The notes under the pieces are model-generated. The model searched no databases. It was not told the origin of the DNA and saw only the letters and a list, made by a program, of their open reading frames with translations. From Actinobacteria bacterium IMCC26207 (lineage in GTDB: Bacteria; Actinomycetota; Acidimicrobiia; Acidimicrobiales; Microtrichaceae): a stretch of 64,000 nucleotides of DNA. The position numbers and the translations under genes are program-made. Positions 18,664-26,930 of this stretch are shown here, piece after piece. The stretch spans positions 62,001 through 126,000 of the forward strand of contig LCZK01000003.1 of the NCBI GenBank assembly GCA_001025035.1, written 5' to 3'. Each line of letters begins with the position of its first letter. Position 1 is the first letter of the stretch.

Positions 18664-19851
18664 ATGGATCTGCTTCGCCGCTTTGCCCTTGTGGGGCTGA
18701 TCGCAACTGCTGTTGATGTCATAGCGCTGCTCGTTCTGCGCGAGCAGGTCGGCCTGCCGATCTGGATTGCAGACTCCCTCGCAGTGGCCCTCGCAACGGG
18801 AGTTTCCTGGGTGCTGCATGGTCTGGTGTCCTTTCCCGATGACCCCGCGAGGCGCTGGTACAACCGGCCGGCGCAGTATGTAAGGGCGTCAGCGGTTTCA
18901 CTACTCGCCGATGTGTTCGTGCTGTCGCTGCTCTACGAACTTTTACACCCCGAATGGTGGGGTGCGCTCTTAGTGATCAAACTGCCCGCCCTGATGGTCG
19001 CGTTGATCTTGCGCCTCGTGATGTACCGGGAGGCCATGTTTGTCACAGTCCGCCAGGATCAGCAGGCGCCGAACCCTCGAACTGCTGCAACGGGCCAGGT
19101 TCGACTCTCGGTAGTCGTTCCCGCGTACGGAGAGGCTGACCGGATTGCTGACTCGGTTCAGAGAATCCGGTCAGCGCTGTCCTCTGTACAGAGTGACGGT
19201 GGTCTGCAGATCGTGGTCGTAGACGATGGGTCATCTGATGCCACCGCAGCCGAAGCCGAGCGGGCAGGAGCGGACCTAGTTCTCAAGCAAGAGGTCAACG
19301 CTGGCAAGGGCTCCGCTGTTCGCGCTGGGATGCTGGCCGCAACTGGCCGGGTAGTTGCGTTCACTGATGCAGACCTCTCATACGCTCCCGATCAGCTTCT
19401 GCTCCTGCTCGACGGTGTAGAGCAAGGCTGGGACGTAGTCGTTGGCAGTAGGCAGCACGTTGAAACGCAGACTGTGGTGAGAGCGGGCCGAATTCGAGAG
19501 GTGGGCGGCCGCATTATCAATGTGTTGACAGGGTTAGTCCTGCTTGGCCGCTACCGAGACACCCAATGCGGCCTGAAGGCCATGCGTGCCGATGTGGGCC
19601 GCCTGATTTTCTCTCATGCCAAGATCGATGGTTTTGCTTTCGATGTCGAGGTCTTTGCGCTTGTTGAGCGGTACCGACTTACCCTGCATGAGGTTCCGGT
19701 TGAAGTGCAGAATTCGGAGCGTTCCACCGTGAACGTGGCGCGAGATGCCTTTCGTTTGATTCGCGACCTGTTTCGAATTCGCCGTTGGGGTCGTCTAGGC
19801 CAGTACGAGGTTGACCCCGCCGAGTTCCCAGAAGCAGGGGCTCAGGCCTAG
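18664..19851 (+). CDS. GtrA-like membrane domain fused to polyprenyl-phosphate glycosyltransferase (GT2)
   Basis: A 395-residue fusion. Residues 1-125 hold four transmembrane helices of GtrA type (RRFALVGLIATAVDVIALLV at the start), a family linked to flipping or handling of polyprenyl-linked sugars. Residues about 143-375 are a DPM/DPG-synthase-like GT2 domain: LSVVVPAYGEADRIADSVQR, VVVDDGSSDAT, VNAGKGSAVRAGML, FTDADLSYAP (DxD) and DTQCGLKAMR. It probably makes and presents a polyprenyl-phosphate mannose or glucose for the adjacent large membrane protein. In many genomes the two domains are fused in the opposite order or are separate. Confidence 0.87.
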   Translation: MDLLRRFALVGLIATAVDVIALLVLREQVGLPIWIADSLAVALATGVSWVLHGLVSFPDDPARRWYNRPAQYVRASAVSLLADVFVLSLLYELLHPEWWGALLVIKLPALMVALILRLVMYREAMFVTVRQDQQAPNPRTAATGQVRLSVVVPAYGEADRIADSVQRIRSALSSVQSDGGLQIVVVDDGSSDATAAEAERAGADLVLKQEVNAGKGSAVRAGMLAATGRVVAFTDADLSYAPDQLLLLLDGVEQGWDVVVGSRQHVETQTVVRAGRIREVGGRIINVLTGLVLLGRYRDTQCGLKAMRADVGRLIFSHAKIDGFAFDVEVFALVERYRLTLHEVPVEVQNSERSTVNVARDAFRLIRDLFRIRRWGRLGQYEVDPAEFPEAGAQA

Positions 19852-19858
19852 CTGCTCA

Positions 19859-19910
19859 GACAACTCGGCCGCAGCGAGCGGTTGTCCATGGGCCAGTTGT
19901 TCTGACAACT
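19859..19910. other. Small inverted repeats upstream of manB
   Basis: GACAAC (19859-19864) faces GTTGTC (19881-19886), and AGTTGT-TCTG-ACAACT at 19895-19910 is a perfect 6-bp inverted repeat. The latter ends 13 bases before the manB GTG. It may be a terminator-like hairpin for the preceding gene or an operator; a related palindrome occurs at 35211-35225. Confidence 0.45.
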
Positions 19911-19923
19911 AAGCTGCCATTTC

Positions 19924-21294
19924 GTGAGCACCCTCGAAAATATCTTTAAGGCCTATGACGTTCGCGGACTTGTTCCCGAACAATTCGACTCCGAGATTGC
20001 TCATGCAATCGGTGTTGGTTTTGCCAAGTTTGTGCTGGGGGACTCCTCCACCGAGGAGCGGCCCACCAAGGTTCTCGTTGCCCGAGACATGAGGCCTTCG
20101 GGGGTTGAACTCGTGGCTGAGTTTGCTCGGGGCGTTCAGAGTCAAGGCCTTGATGTTGTCGACTTGGGTTTGGGCTCGACTGACTTGTTGTACTTTGCCG
20201 CTGGCAGCCTCAATGCCCCAGGAGCGATGTTTACGGCCTCGCATAATCCAGCCCAGTACAACGGCATCAAGTTCTGCAGGTCGGGTGCCCGACCAGTTGG
20301 TGAGGACTCCGGCCTCAGCCAAATCCGCTCCGTTGCAGAGCAGGAACTGAACGCTCCGAGCGCAGCGAGCGCTGCGACTGGTTCCATTACCCAGCAGGAC
20401 CTACTTGCCGCTTTTGCAGATCATGTTCGTTCCTTTGTAGATACCAGCGTGCTGGCCCCGCTCAAGATCGTCGCTGATACTGCAAACGGCATGGGCGGAC
20501 TCATCGTGCCGGCAGTTTTTGAGCCGCTTCCGTTCAATGTTGAGATCATGTATGGCGAGCTTGACGGAACCTTCCCAAATCACCCTGCTGATCCCATTCA
20601 GCCCGAGAATCAAGCCGACTTGCGCGCTCGGGTGCTCGAGGTCGGAGCCGACATTGGCTTGGCCTTCGATGGTGACGCAGACCGAGTGTTCCTAGTGGAC
20701 GAAAAAGGTGAGGGCCTATCGGGATCAACGACAACGGCCATCATCGCCGCCGGAATTTTGGATCGCAACCCAGGCGAAACCGTGATTCACAATTTGATCT
20801 GCTCAAAGACTGTGCCCGAAGTTGTTGTTGAACACGGCGGGACTCCCATCCGCACTCGAGTCGGCCATTCCTTCATTAAAGAGGTCATGGCAGAAACCGG
20901 AGCAATCTTTGGCGGCGAGCATTCGGCGCATTACTACTTCAGAGATAACTTCCGGGCAGACTCGGGAATCATCGCTGCCATGGTTGTCTTGGAACAACTA
21001 TCTGTGTCCGGTCAGACCTTGTCGCAACTGCGAGCGCCATTCGAACGGTATGGGGACTCAGGTGAGATCAACACCAAGGTGTCCGATACCGATCAGGTCA
21101 TTGAAAAGGTTGCGAAGCACTACGAATCGGCCGAGCAGGACCGAATGGATGGACTCACTGTTGATTGTGGCGACTGGTGGTTCAACCTTCGGGCCTCCAA
21201 TACTGAGCCGCTCCTTCGCCTAAATCTCGAGGCTGCCGATGCTCAGGCCTGTGCCGCCCGCGTGGCTGAAGTGCAACAAGTAATGGCCGACTGA
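19924..21294 (+). CDS. manB: Phosphomannomutase/phosphoglucomutase
   Basis: Interconverts hexose 6- and 1-phosphates, here probably mannose for GDP-mannose and polyprenyl-mannose. Marks of the alpha-D-phosphohexomutase family are the catalytic serine loop TASHNPAQYNGIKFC (about residues 101-115), the metal loop DGDADR, the sugar-binding GGEHSAHYYFRD, and the C-terminal phosphate-binding RASNTEPLLRLNLEA. At 456 residues it is normal. The GTG start has no strong ribosome-binding site. It is followed by the Trm112-like and SIS genes in the order known from mycobacteria (manB, small ORF, TobH). Confidence 0.95.
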   Translation: MSTLENIFKAYDVRGLVPEQFDSEIAHAIGVGFAKFVLGDSSTEERPTKVLVARDMRPSGVELVAEFARGVQSQGLDVVDLGLGSTDLLYFAAGSLNAPGAMFTASHNPAQYNGIKFCRSGARPVGEDSGLSQIRSVAEQELNAPSAASAATGSITQQDLLAAFADHVRSFVDTSVLAPLKIVADTANGMGGLIVPAVFEPLPFNVEIMYGELDGTFPNHPADPIQPENQADLRARVLEVGADIGLAFDGDADRVFLVDEKGEGLSGSTTTAIIAAGILDRNPGETVIHNLICSKTVPEVVVEHGGTPIRTRVGHSFIKEVMAETGAIFGGEHSAHYYFRDNFRADSGIIAAMVVLEQLSVSGQTLSQLRAPFERYGDSGEINTKVSDTDQVIEKVAKHYESAEQDRMDGLTVDCGDWWFNLRASNTEPLLRLNLEAADAQACAARVAEVQQVMAD

Positions 21295-21389
21295 GCCTGT
21301 CGCACCTACTGTGTTAGGGCGCTCTGGTTGACCCAACATCTGCCAAGCTTCCATCCGATGAACTGAATTGCAACGTGTTAGGAGCACTC

Positions 21390-21638
21390 ATGAGTACTGC
21401 TGAACAGCTTGATCCGCGATTACTAGAGATTCTTGCCTGCCCACAAGATAAGGGGCCGCTGTTGTATTTCGCAGATGAGCAACTGCTCTTTAACCCCCGC
21501 CTCAATCAGAGTTATCCCGTGCGTGACGGCATTCCGGTCATGTTGATCGACCAGGCCTCTTCTGTTGATCAGGCAGAGGCAGACCGCCTTGCAGTCAAGG
21601 CCAAATCAGAGGGTATTCAGCCAACCTTTAGCGAGTAG
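21390..21638 (+). CDS. Trm112-like small protein
   Basis: An 82-residue protein of the Trm112/YcaR type, seen from LLEILACPQDKGPLLY, LFNPRLNQSYPVRDGIPVMLID. In other organisms this fold activates methyltransferases or acts as a small scaffold; the bacterial role is unclear. Only one cysteine of the usual zinc pairs remains, as in many bacterial members. The ATG at 21390 is preceded by AGGAG. It lies between manB and the SIS isomerase, a conserved actinobacterial position. Confidence 0.8.
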   Translation: MSTAEQLDPRLLEILACPQDKGPLLYFADEQLLFNPRLNQSYPVRDGIPVMLIDQASSVDQAEADRLAVKAKSEGIQPTFSE

Positions 21639-21711
21639 TCATGTCGAGCGGTGACGCTCCGGCAGGTTGTGGTTGCGGCCTGCGTCGCTCAGGTGTCAGG
21701 AAGCAGTTCTC

Positions 21712-22740
21712 ATGATCGAAGCAGTTGACAGTCTCGGAATGCTTCAGGCCGCCTACGCGATGCCTGAGCAATGTGCCGATGCTGTTGAGCGCATGGACTC
21801 AGTTGCTGGTTTGCCCCCTGCCGAAGGGATTTCCTCGGTGCTGATATTGGGGATGGGTAGCAGCGGGCTAGCCGGTGACGTTGCGTCCGCCGTTGCTGGA
21901 GCAAGTTGTCCAGTTCCAATTCTGGTTTCGAAAAACTATGAGTGCCCCGAGTTTGTAGGGCCTGACACCTTGGTCCTAGCGGTGTCCTTCTCAGGATCTA
22001 CGCACGAGACGATCGACGCTGTCCATCAGGCTGTTGGGGCCGGTGCGCGACTCGTTGCAGTGACTGCCGGTGGCCATCTTGAGCGAATCGCGCAAGAGCG
22101 GGGAGCGCCCGTCGTCTCTTTGGATTCGACCATCCCGAGCTCGAGGGCTGCGATTGGTGCACTCTCGGTCCCAATGCTGTTGGTATTGGAGCGACTTGGT
22201 TTGTTCGATGGGGCCTCTGCTGAAGTGGGCGCCATGATTGCTCAGGTCACCAAGCGACGCGATGAGCTGGTCCTTGATGGCAATGCAGCACTCAGGCTGG
22301 CTCAGCGAATCGGCCGAACGCTGCCGATTGTGTATGGGGGTGGCACTGTTGGAGAAGTAGCAGCCTGGCGCTGGAAAGGGCAGTTCAACGAGAACCCAAA
22401 GGTGGCCTCGTTTGCGAACCGCATTCCCGAACTCACGCACAATGAAATCTGCGGATGGGCTCAGCACGGTGACGTGACCCGCCAGGTCTTTTCAATGCTG
22501 CTGTTGCGACATGATTTTGAACATCCCCAAGTTCAGCAGCGCTTTGACCTAGTTGCCGAGATCTGCGAGGAAATTGTCTCGGGGGTGTACTCGGTGTCTG
22601 CTCAGGGCGAGGGCCGCTTGGCTCAACTCTTTGACCTGATGATCTTCGGTGATCTCGTCACGCTGCATATGGCTGCCCGCGAGGGAGTCGATCCCGGGCC
22701 TGTGCCGGCCTTGGACGAGATCAAAACCCGCCTCCGCTAA
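21712..22740 (+). CDS. SIS-domain bifunctional phosphoglucose/phosphomannose isomerase (TobH-like)
   Basis: A 342-residue protein with a sugar isomerase (SIS) domain. SVLILGMGSSGLAGDVASAV binds the phosphosugar, VSFSGSTHETIDAV is the second SIS loop, and WRWKGQFNENPKVASFANRI with ELTHNEICGW marks the C-terminal half of bifunctional glucose/mannose isomerases. It would supply mannose 6-phosphate from fructose 6-phosphate, feeding the upstream manB and then GDP-mannose. The ATG at 21712 has AGGAAG upstream. The gene ends 41 bases before the first copy of the 47-bp palindrome. Confidence 0.85.
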   Translation: MIEAVDSLGMLQAAYAMPEQCADAVERMDSVAGLPPAEGISSVLILGMGSSGLAGDVASAVAGASCPVPILVSKNYECPEFVGPDTLVLAVSFSGSTHETIDAVHQAVGAGARLVAVTAGGHLERIAQERGAPVVSLDSTIPSSRAAIGALSVPMLLVLERLGLFDGASAEVGAMIAQVTKRRDELVLDGNAALRLAQRIGRTLPIVYGGGTVGEVAAWRWKGQFNENPKVASFANRIPELTHNEICGWAQHGDVTRQVFSMLLLRHDFEHPQVQQRFDLVAEICEEIVSGVYSVSAQGEGRLAQLFDLMIFGDLVTLHMAAREGVDPGPVPALDEIKTRLR

Positions 22741-22781
22741 CTCCGAGGTTCCGACAGGCCCAAGCCTCCGCCCAAAACGTG

Positions 22782-22828
22782 CATTGGCGCCGGTTAGCTA
22801 CGGATTCCGTAGCTAACCGGCGCCAATG
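22782..22828. repeat. 47-bp dispersed palindrome, copy A (perfect arms)
   Basis: Two perfect 23-base arms (each starting CATTGGCGCCGG from its outer end) around a single central base. It lies between two convergent genes, the SIS isomerase and the lipoprotein, where it could fold as a hairpin on either transcript. There is no U-tract, so it is not a classical intrinsic terminator. Near-identical copies are at 23599-23645 and 54822-54868. Confidence 0.95.
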
Positions 22829-22856
22829 TAGAAAGCGGCTGGTGGTGAAGCCGAAT

Positions 22857-23513
22857 TCAGCTCGGGCAACCGTCCTCAAGGATGATTGGCGGCAACCCGG
22901 CGCTAGCTGAGCCACATGGGTCGGTGCTAAAGGCGTACCACTTGCCATTCTTGGACTCAAGGATGAACTTGGTGCTGCCATCGCTCAAGGTCCCAGCGGC
23001 GTAACCACCGGAGCAAACGTAGCTTCCGATGGTCTCACCTTCGGCGGGCAGAGCGGTCAGAAGTGCTGTCGCAGTGCAGGGAGCGCTTCCGCCTGTTGCT
23101 GCCGTGGTGGTGGTCGCAGAAGTCGTGGTTGTGGTTGATGCCACGCAGACGGTCTTGCCCTCGGCGGCGGCCTTCTTGAGCGCAGCGTCTGTGGCTGGGC
23201 CGTATTGTCCGTCAGCTTTGATGCCGTCTGCAGTTTGAAAAGCCAGAATTGCAGCATCCGTGCGAGGGCCGAATTTGCCGTCAACTGCGCCGGTATGGCA
23301 ACCCACGGCATTCAGATCCTGTTGAACTTCTTTGTCGAACCGCACCGTTTCAGCGGCTTTCGCAGCTGCTTCGGCGGCAGTATCGACGGTTGTGGTTGTT
23401 TCCACTGTTGTAGTTGTTGTAGTGGTCGTGTCAGCCGACTCTTTTGATGAGCATGCAACGGCGCTCAGCATCAGGGCAGCGATAGCCATTGCAACTAGGG
23501 GGGATTTCTTCAT
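22857..23513 (-). CDS. Exported protein with peptidoglycan-binding domain and Thr-rich linkers
   Basis: A 218-residue probable lipoprotein. The start MKKSPLVAMAIAALMLSAVAC gives a signal peptide ending in a lipobox-like AVAC. A Thr/Val/Ala linker follows, then a peptidoglycan-binding type 1 domain (about residues 60-120) with VQQDLNAVGCHTGAVDGKFG and AILAFQTADGI. A second Thr-rich linker leads to a C-terminal domain with four cysteines that I do not recognise. The Thr runs resemble surface proteins of Acidimicrobiia. It is flanked on both sides by the 47-bp palindrome, 28 bases beyond its stop and 85 bases before its start. Confidence 0.8.
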   Translation of the reverse strand: MKKSPLVAMAIAALMLSAVACSSKESADTTTTTTTTVETTTTVDTAAEAAAKAAETVRFDKEVQQDLNAVGCHTGAVDGKFGPRTDAAILAFQTADGIKADGQYGPATDAALKKAAAEGKTVCVASTTTTTSATTTTAATGGSAPCTATALLTALPAEGETIGSYVCSGGYAAGTLSDGSTKFILESKNGKWYAFSTDPCGSASAGLPPIILEDGCPS

Positions 23514-23598
23514 AGTCAAGGTGTACTCCGTCATGTTGTGAACTCAAGTAGCCCACAGTTTTGCATCCGGATCACAGCAATTCGGTGACCCCAGCGAT

Positions 23599-23645
23599 CA
23601 TTGGCGCCGGTTAGCTACGGAATCCGTCGTTTACCGGCGCCAATG
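23599..23645. repeat. 47-bp dispersed palindrome, copy B (imperfect arms)
   Basis: Same outer arms as copy A, with three mismatches between its own arms (one would be a G-U pair in RNA). Its left arm matches copy A and its right arm is closer to copy C. It lies in the 300-base divergent gap between the lipoprotein and ahcY, so it cannot be only a convergent-gene terminator. The rest of that gap, 23646-23813, contains no ORF I can support and no SAH riboswitch that I can recognise. Confidence 0.93.
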
Positions 23646-23813
23646 GGCAAGGGCGCGGGGAACTAGGACCGGCGGCTTGAGACGCACTACCATGTAAGAC
23701 TTGCCAAGGCTGCATGTACTAGGAGTCAGACGACCCCAGCCTGAAGCATCTACCCGCTTCGATGCGCGCGCCCATTTCACAGACTTGGACTATGCGCGCA
23801 GAAGGAAAGAAAA

Positions 23814-25265
23814 ATGAGTTTCACTGATTTCAAAGTTGCAGACCTGTCTCTCGCCTCCTTGGGCCGCAAGCAGATGGACCTAGCCGAGGTAGAGATGCCT
23901 GGCTTGATGGCCATTCGAGCCGAGTACTCCGACGCTCAACCTCTAGCAGGAGCGCGGATCACCGGATCGTTGCATATGACGGTTCAAACCGCTGTCCTCA
24001 TCGAGACCCTGACTGCGCTCGGCGCTGAGGTCCGTTGGTGCAGCTGCAACATCTTCTCAACTCAAGACGAGGCCGCAGCGGCAGTGGTTCTCGGCCCGCA
24101 GGGAAGCATTGACAACCCTCAGGGTGTGCCCGTGTTCGCATGGAAGGGCGAGACGCTCGAGGAGTACTGGTGGTGTACCGAGCAGGTCCTCAACTGGCCA
24201 GCGGACGCAGAGGGCAACACCGGACCAAACATGATTCTTGACGATGGTGGCGACGCCACGCTCTTGGTGCACAAGGGGACCGAGTATGAAGCAGCGGGGG
24301 AAGTTCCTGCAGATTCTGATTCTGACTCAGATGAATGGAAGGTTGTCCTTGACACCCTTCGCCGCACGTTGACTGAGGATGCTTCTCGCTGGACCAAGAT
24401 CGGTGCAGGCATCAAGGGTGTCACTGAGGAAACCACCACTGGTGTGCATCGTCTCTACCAGATGTTTGAGGCTGGGCAATTGTTGTTCCCCGCTATCAAT
24501 GTCAATGACTCAACCACGAAGTCAAAGTTTGACAATCTCTATGGCTGCCGTCACTCACTCGTGGACGGAATCAACCGTGCCACGGACGTGATGATCGGTG
24601 GAAAGACCTGCGTAGTGGCCGGATTCGGCGACGTGGGTAAGGGATCCGCTCAGTCATTGCGCGGTCAAGGTGCCCGTGTAGTGGTGACCGAGATTGATCC
24701 GATCTGTGCTCTGCAGGCGGCGATGGAGGGTTACCAGGTAGTACGCCTTGAAGATGTGCTCAGTACTGCGGACATCTTCATCACCACTACTGGCAACAAA
24801 GACATCATTACTGCAGAGCATATGAATGCCATGAAGCACAACGCGATTGTGGGCAACATTGGTCACTTCGACAATGAGATCGATATGGCCGGTGTGTTCC
24901 GTCAGAGCGATATTCAGCGAGTGACGATCAAGCCTCAAGTAGATGAGTTCGTCTTCCCAGACGGTCACTCAGTGATCGTTCTGGCCGAGGGGCGTTTGCT
25001 GAACTTGGGTTGCGCTACTGGCCACCCCAGCTTTGTGATGAGCTGTTCGTTCTCGAATCAGGTCCTCGCCCAGATCGAACTCTTCACCAAGACTGCAGAC
25101 TACGAACTCGGCGTCTGGGTCCTTCCAAAGCAGCTTGACGAGATGGTTGCCCGCTTCCACCTCGATGCACTCGGAGTGCGACTCACTACTCTCACCCAAG
25201 AGCAGTCGGACTACCTCGGGATTCCTGTGGAAGGCCCGTACAAGCCAAGTCACTACAAGTACTAA
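23814..25265 (+). CDS. ahcY: Adenosylhomocysteinase
   Basis: Reversibly hydrolyses S-adenosylhomocysteine to adenosine and homocysteine, removing the product of SAM-dependent methylation. It uses bound [23 protein letters not shown] (about residues 265-284) is the Rossmann motif, followed by [34 protein letters not shown] near residue 60 and the C-terminal PYKPSHYKY are diagnostic. At 483 residues it has the length of actinobacterial SahH. AGAAGGAAAG precedes the ATG. In mycobacteria sahH also lies near manB and TobH, so the synteny fits. Confidence 0.97.
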   Translation: MSFTDFKVADLSLASLGRKQMDLAEVEMPGLMAIRAEYSDAQPLAGARITGSLHMTVQTAVLIETLTALGAEVRWCSCNIFSTQDEAAAAVVLGPQGSIDNPQGVPVFAWKGETLEEYWWCTEQVLNWPADAEGNTGPNMILDDGGDATLLVHKGTEYEAAGEVPADSDSDSDEWKVVLDTLRRTLTEDASRWTKIGAGIKGVTEETTTGVHRLYQMFEAGQLLFPAINVNDSTTKSKFDNLYGCRHSLVDGINRATDVMIGGKTCVVAGFGDVGKGSAQSLRGQGARVVVTEIDPICALQAAMEGYQVVRLEDVLSTADIFITTTGNKDIITAEHMNAMKHNAIVGNIGHFDNEIDMAGVFRQSDIQRVTIKPQVDEFVFPDGHSVIVLAEGRLLNLGCATGHPSFVMSCSFSNQVLAQIELFTKTADYELGVWVLPKQLDEMVARFHLDALGVRLTTLTQEQSDYLGIPVEGPYKPSHYKY

Positions 25266-25273
25266 AACTCAGA

Positions 25274-25302
25274 CACGGCGCGGGCGTTCTGCCCGCGCCG
25301 TG
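25274..25302. terminator. Strong hairpin between ahcY and SDR
   Basis: CACGGCGCGGGC (25274-25285) pairs perfectly with GCCCGCGCCGTG (25291-25302) around a five-base loop. It lies nine bases after the ahcY stop. No T-run follows, and the next gene starts 20 bases later, so it may act as a partial terminator, a 3' stability element for ahcY mRNA, or both. Confidence 0.6.
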
Positions 25303-25322
25303 CATTGATTAAAGGAGTCCCC

Positions 25323-26171
25323 ATGGAACAGTTTGAGGGCAAAGTCGCTGTCGTCACTGGTGCAGCTAGTGGCATTGGTAAAGCCTTGGCTACTGCATTT
25401 GCCGACGTTGGCATGAAGATCGTTCTTGCTGACGTTGAAGCAGTAGCGCTTGAAGTTGCTGCTGAAGAACTCCGCAGCAGCGGAGCCGATGTGTTTGCTG
25501 TGACTGCCGATGTTGCACAAGCGGCCGATGTGGACCGAATCGGTGCTGCAGCGATGGATGTGTTTGGGGCACTGCACGTGGCATGCAATAACGCTGGCGT
25601 CTCTGGCGGCGGGCTCTCTTGGGAGATTGATCTAGAGACCTGGCGCTGGATTCTCGACGTAGATCTGTGGGGAGTTATCCATGGGGTTCACACGTTTACT
25701 CCGCTGATCATCGCGAGTGGCGGTGGTCATATTGTCAATACAGCATCCATGGCAGGGCTGACCTCGAATCCAGGCATGAGCCCTTACAACGTTGCTAAAC
25801 ACGGCGTGGTCACATTGTCTGAGACGCTCTCGGTTGAGTTGCAGATGACGCATCCAGAGGTTGGGGTAAGCGTGCTCTGCCCCGGATGGGTGCGGACCAG
25901 GATCAATGAGTCGGAGCGGAATCGCCCTGACCTAGTTGGTGTGGAAGAAGTTGAAGAGACTGATGCTGGTCTGCTGGCACTGAAAGAGATGGTGAACACT
26001 TGGATTGCCGAGGGTTTGCAGCCGGCACACGTGGCATCACTTGTCATCGAGGCGATGCGAGAGAACCGTTTCTACGTACTCACTCACCCTGAATGGCAAG
26101 GCATGATTCAAGATCGAATCGATCGCATGCTCTCAGGTGCGAACCCGTGGACCAGTCTCCCCGGTAACTAG
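25323..26171 (+). CDS. SDR family oxidoreductase
   Basis: A 282-residue classical SDR. Seen: VAVVTGAASGIGKALATAF, ACNNAGVSGGG, the catalytic region NTASMAGLTSN with YNVAKHGVV, and CPGWVRTRINESER. The C-terminal extension (DRMLSGANPW) resembles mycobacterial SDRs of unknown substrate. The ATG at 25323 has AAAGGAG upstream. It follows ahcY after a strong hairpin and may be read through from it at a lower level. The substrate is not predictable. Confidence 0.92.
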   Translation: MEQFEGKVAVVTGAASGIGKALATAFADVGMKIVLADVEAVALEVAAEELRSSGADVFAVTADVAQAADVDRIGAAAMDVFGALHVACNNAGVSGGGLSWEIDLETWRWILDVDLWGVIHGVHTFTPLIIASGGGHIVNTASMAGLTSNPGMSPYNVAKHGVVTLSETLSVELQMTHPEVGVSVLCPGWVRTRINESERNRPDLVGVEEVEETDAGLLALKEMVNTWIAEGLQPAHVASLVIEAMRENRFYVLTHPEWQGMIQDRIDRMLSGANPWTSLPGN

Positions 26172-26213
26172 CCTGCAACTCGCCCTGGCCGCGAACCCGC
26201 TGCTCACTCCCCA

Positions 26214-26813
26214 CTAGAGGGTGACGGCAAGCGTTAGGCCATGAACTGAGCCCGTACCTGATTCGATGAGGGTATCGGCTGCAGCACACAGCGTGGCCCC
26301 CGTGGTACGAACATCGTCCACGAGTAGCACGCGTTCTGGAGAGCGGCCCGTGGCTAGAAACTGTGGGCCAAGGAGTCGCTCTGCCCGGCTGTGCCCGGTC
26401 TGTGCTTGACCAGCGACTCTTCGCAGCAGTTTGCATGCCCGAAGGCCGAGCGAAGCTGCCACAGCCCGAGCAAGAAGTTCGGATTGATCAAAGCCACGCT
26501 TGGCCTTGCGATTGGCCGAGGTGGGGGCCCAGGTCACTGTCAGATTGGGTCGCTCGAGTGTCTCGACGCCGTCAACGAGTTGTGACATGGCAAACCCGAG
26601 TACTCCCACGGCATCTCGGTGATTATGGAACTTGAGGGCTGCTATGAGTTCTTTGGTCGTACCCGTGTAACTCAGGAGTGAAGAACAGGTATCAAATCCA
26701 GGCGGTGGTGCCATCTCGGGGGCCGCAACGAGAGTGCTGATGCAAGCAGCACAAAGCCCGGTGCCTTCGCTGCGACACAGCACGCAGCGGCGGGGGAGCA
26801 GGAGTGACAGCAT
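26214..26813 (-). CDS. comF: ComF-family phosphoribosyltransferase-like protein
   Basis: A 199-residue ComF/GntX family protein. The N-terminus has a zinc-ribbon-like pair RRCVLCRSEGTGLCAAC. The C-terminal half is a type I phosphoribosyltransferase fold with the PRPP loop VLLVDDVRTTGATLCAAADTL. ComF is needed for DNA uptake in transformable bacteria, but family members also occur widely in non-competent bacteria with unclear function. It is divergent from secA and convergent with the SDR. Confidence 0.88.
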   Translation of the reverse strand: MLSLLLPRRCVLCRSEGTGLCAACISTLVAAPEMAPPPGFDTCSSLLSYTGTTKELIAALKFHNHRDAVGVLGFAMSQLVDGVETLERPNLTVTWAPTSANRKAKRGFDQSELLARAVAASLGLRACKLLRRVAGQAQTGHSRAERLLGPQFLATGRSPERVLLVDDVRTTGATLCAAADTLIESGTGSVHGLTLAVTL

Positions 26814-26930
26814 CCGGCCACCATAAAGACTGCAGACTCACGGGGTGGTGAGGTGAACAGGGTTGTCTTCCCCGGTGGCTTCTTAGGTCGGGTGCAGGTC
26901 CCGCCCCGGCCACCGGTAGTATCTGACCCC

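Noticed and set aside
23646..23813. SAH riboswitch upstream of ahcY
   Set aside because: The conserved SAH riboswitch core could not be recognised; only a plain ribosome-binding site is visible.
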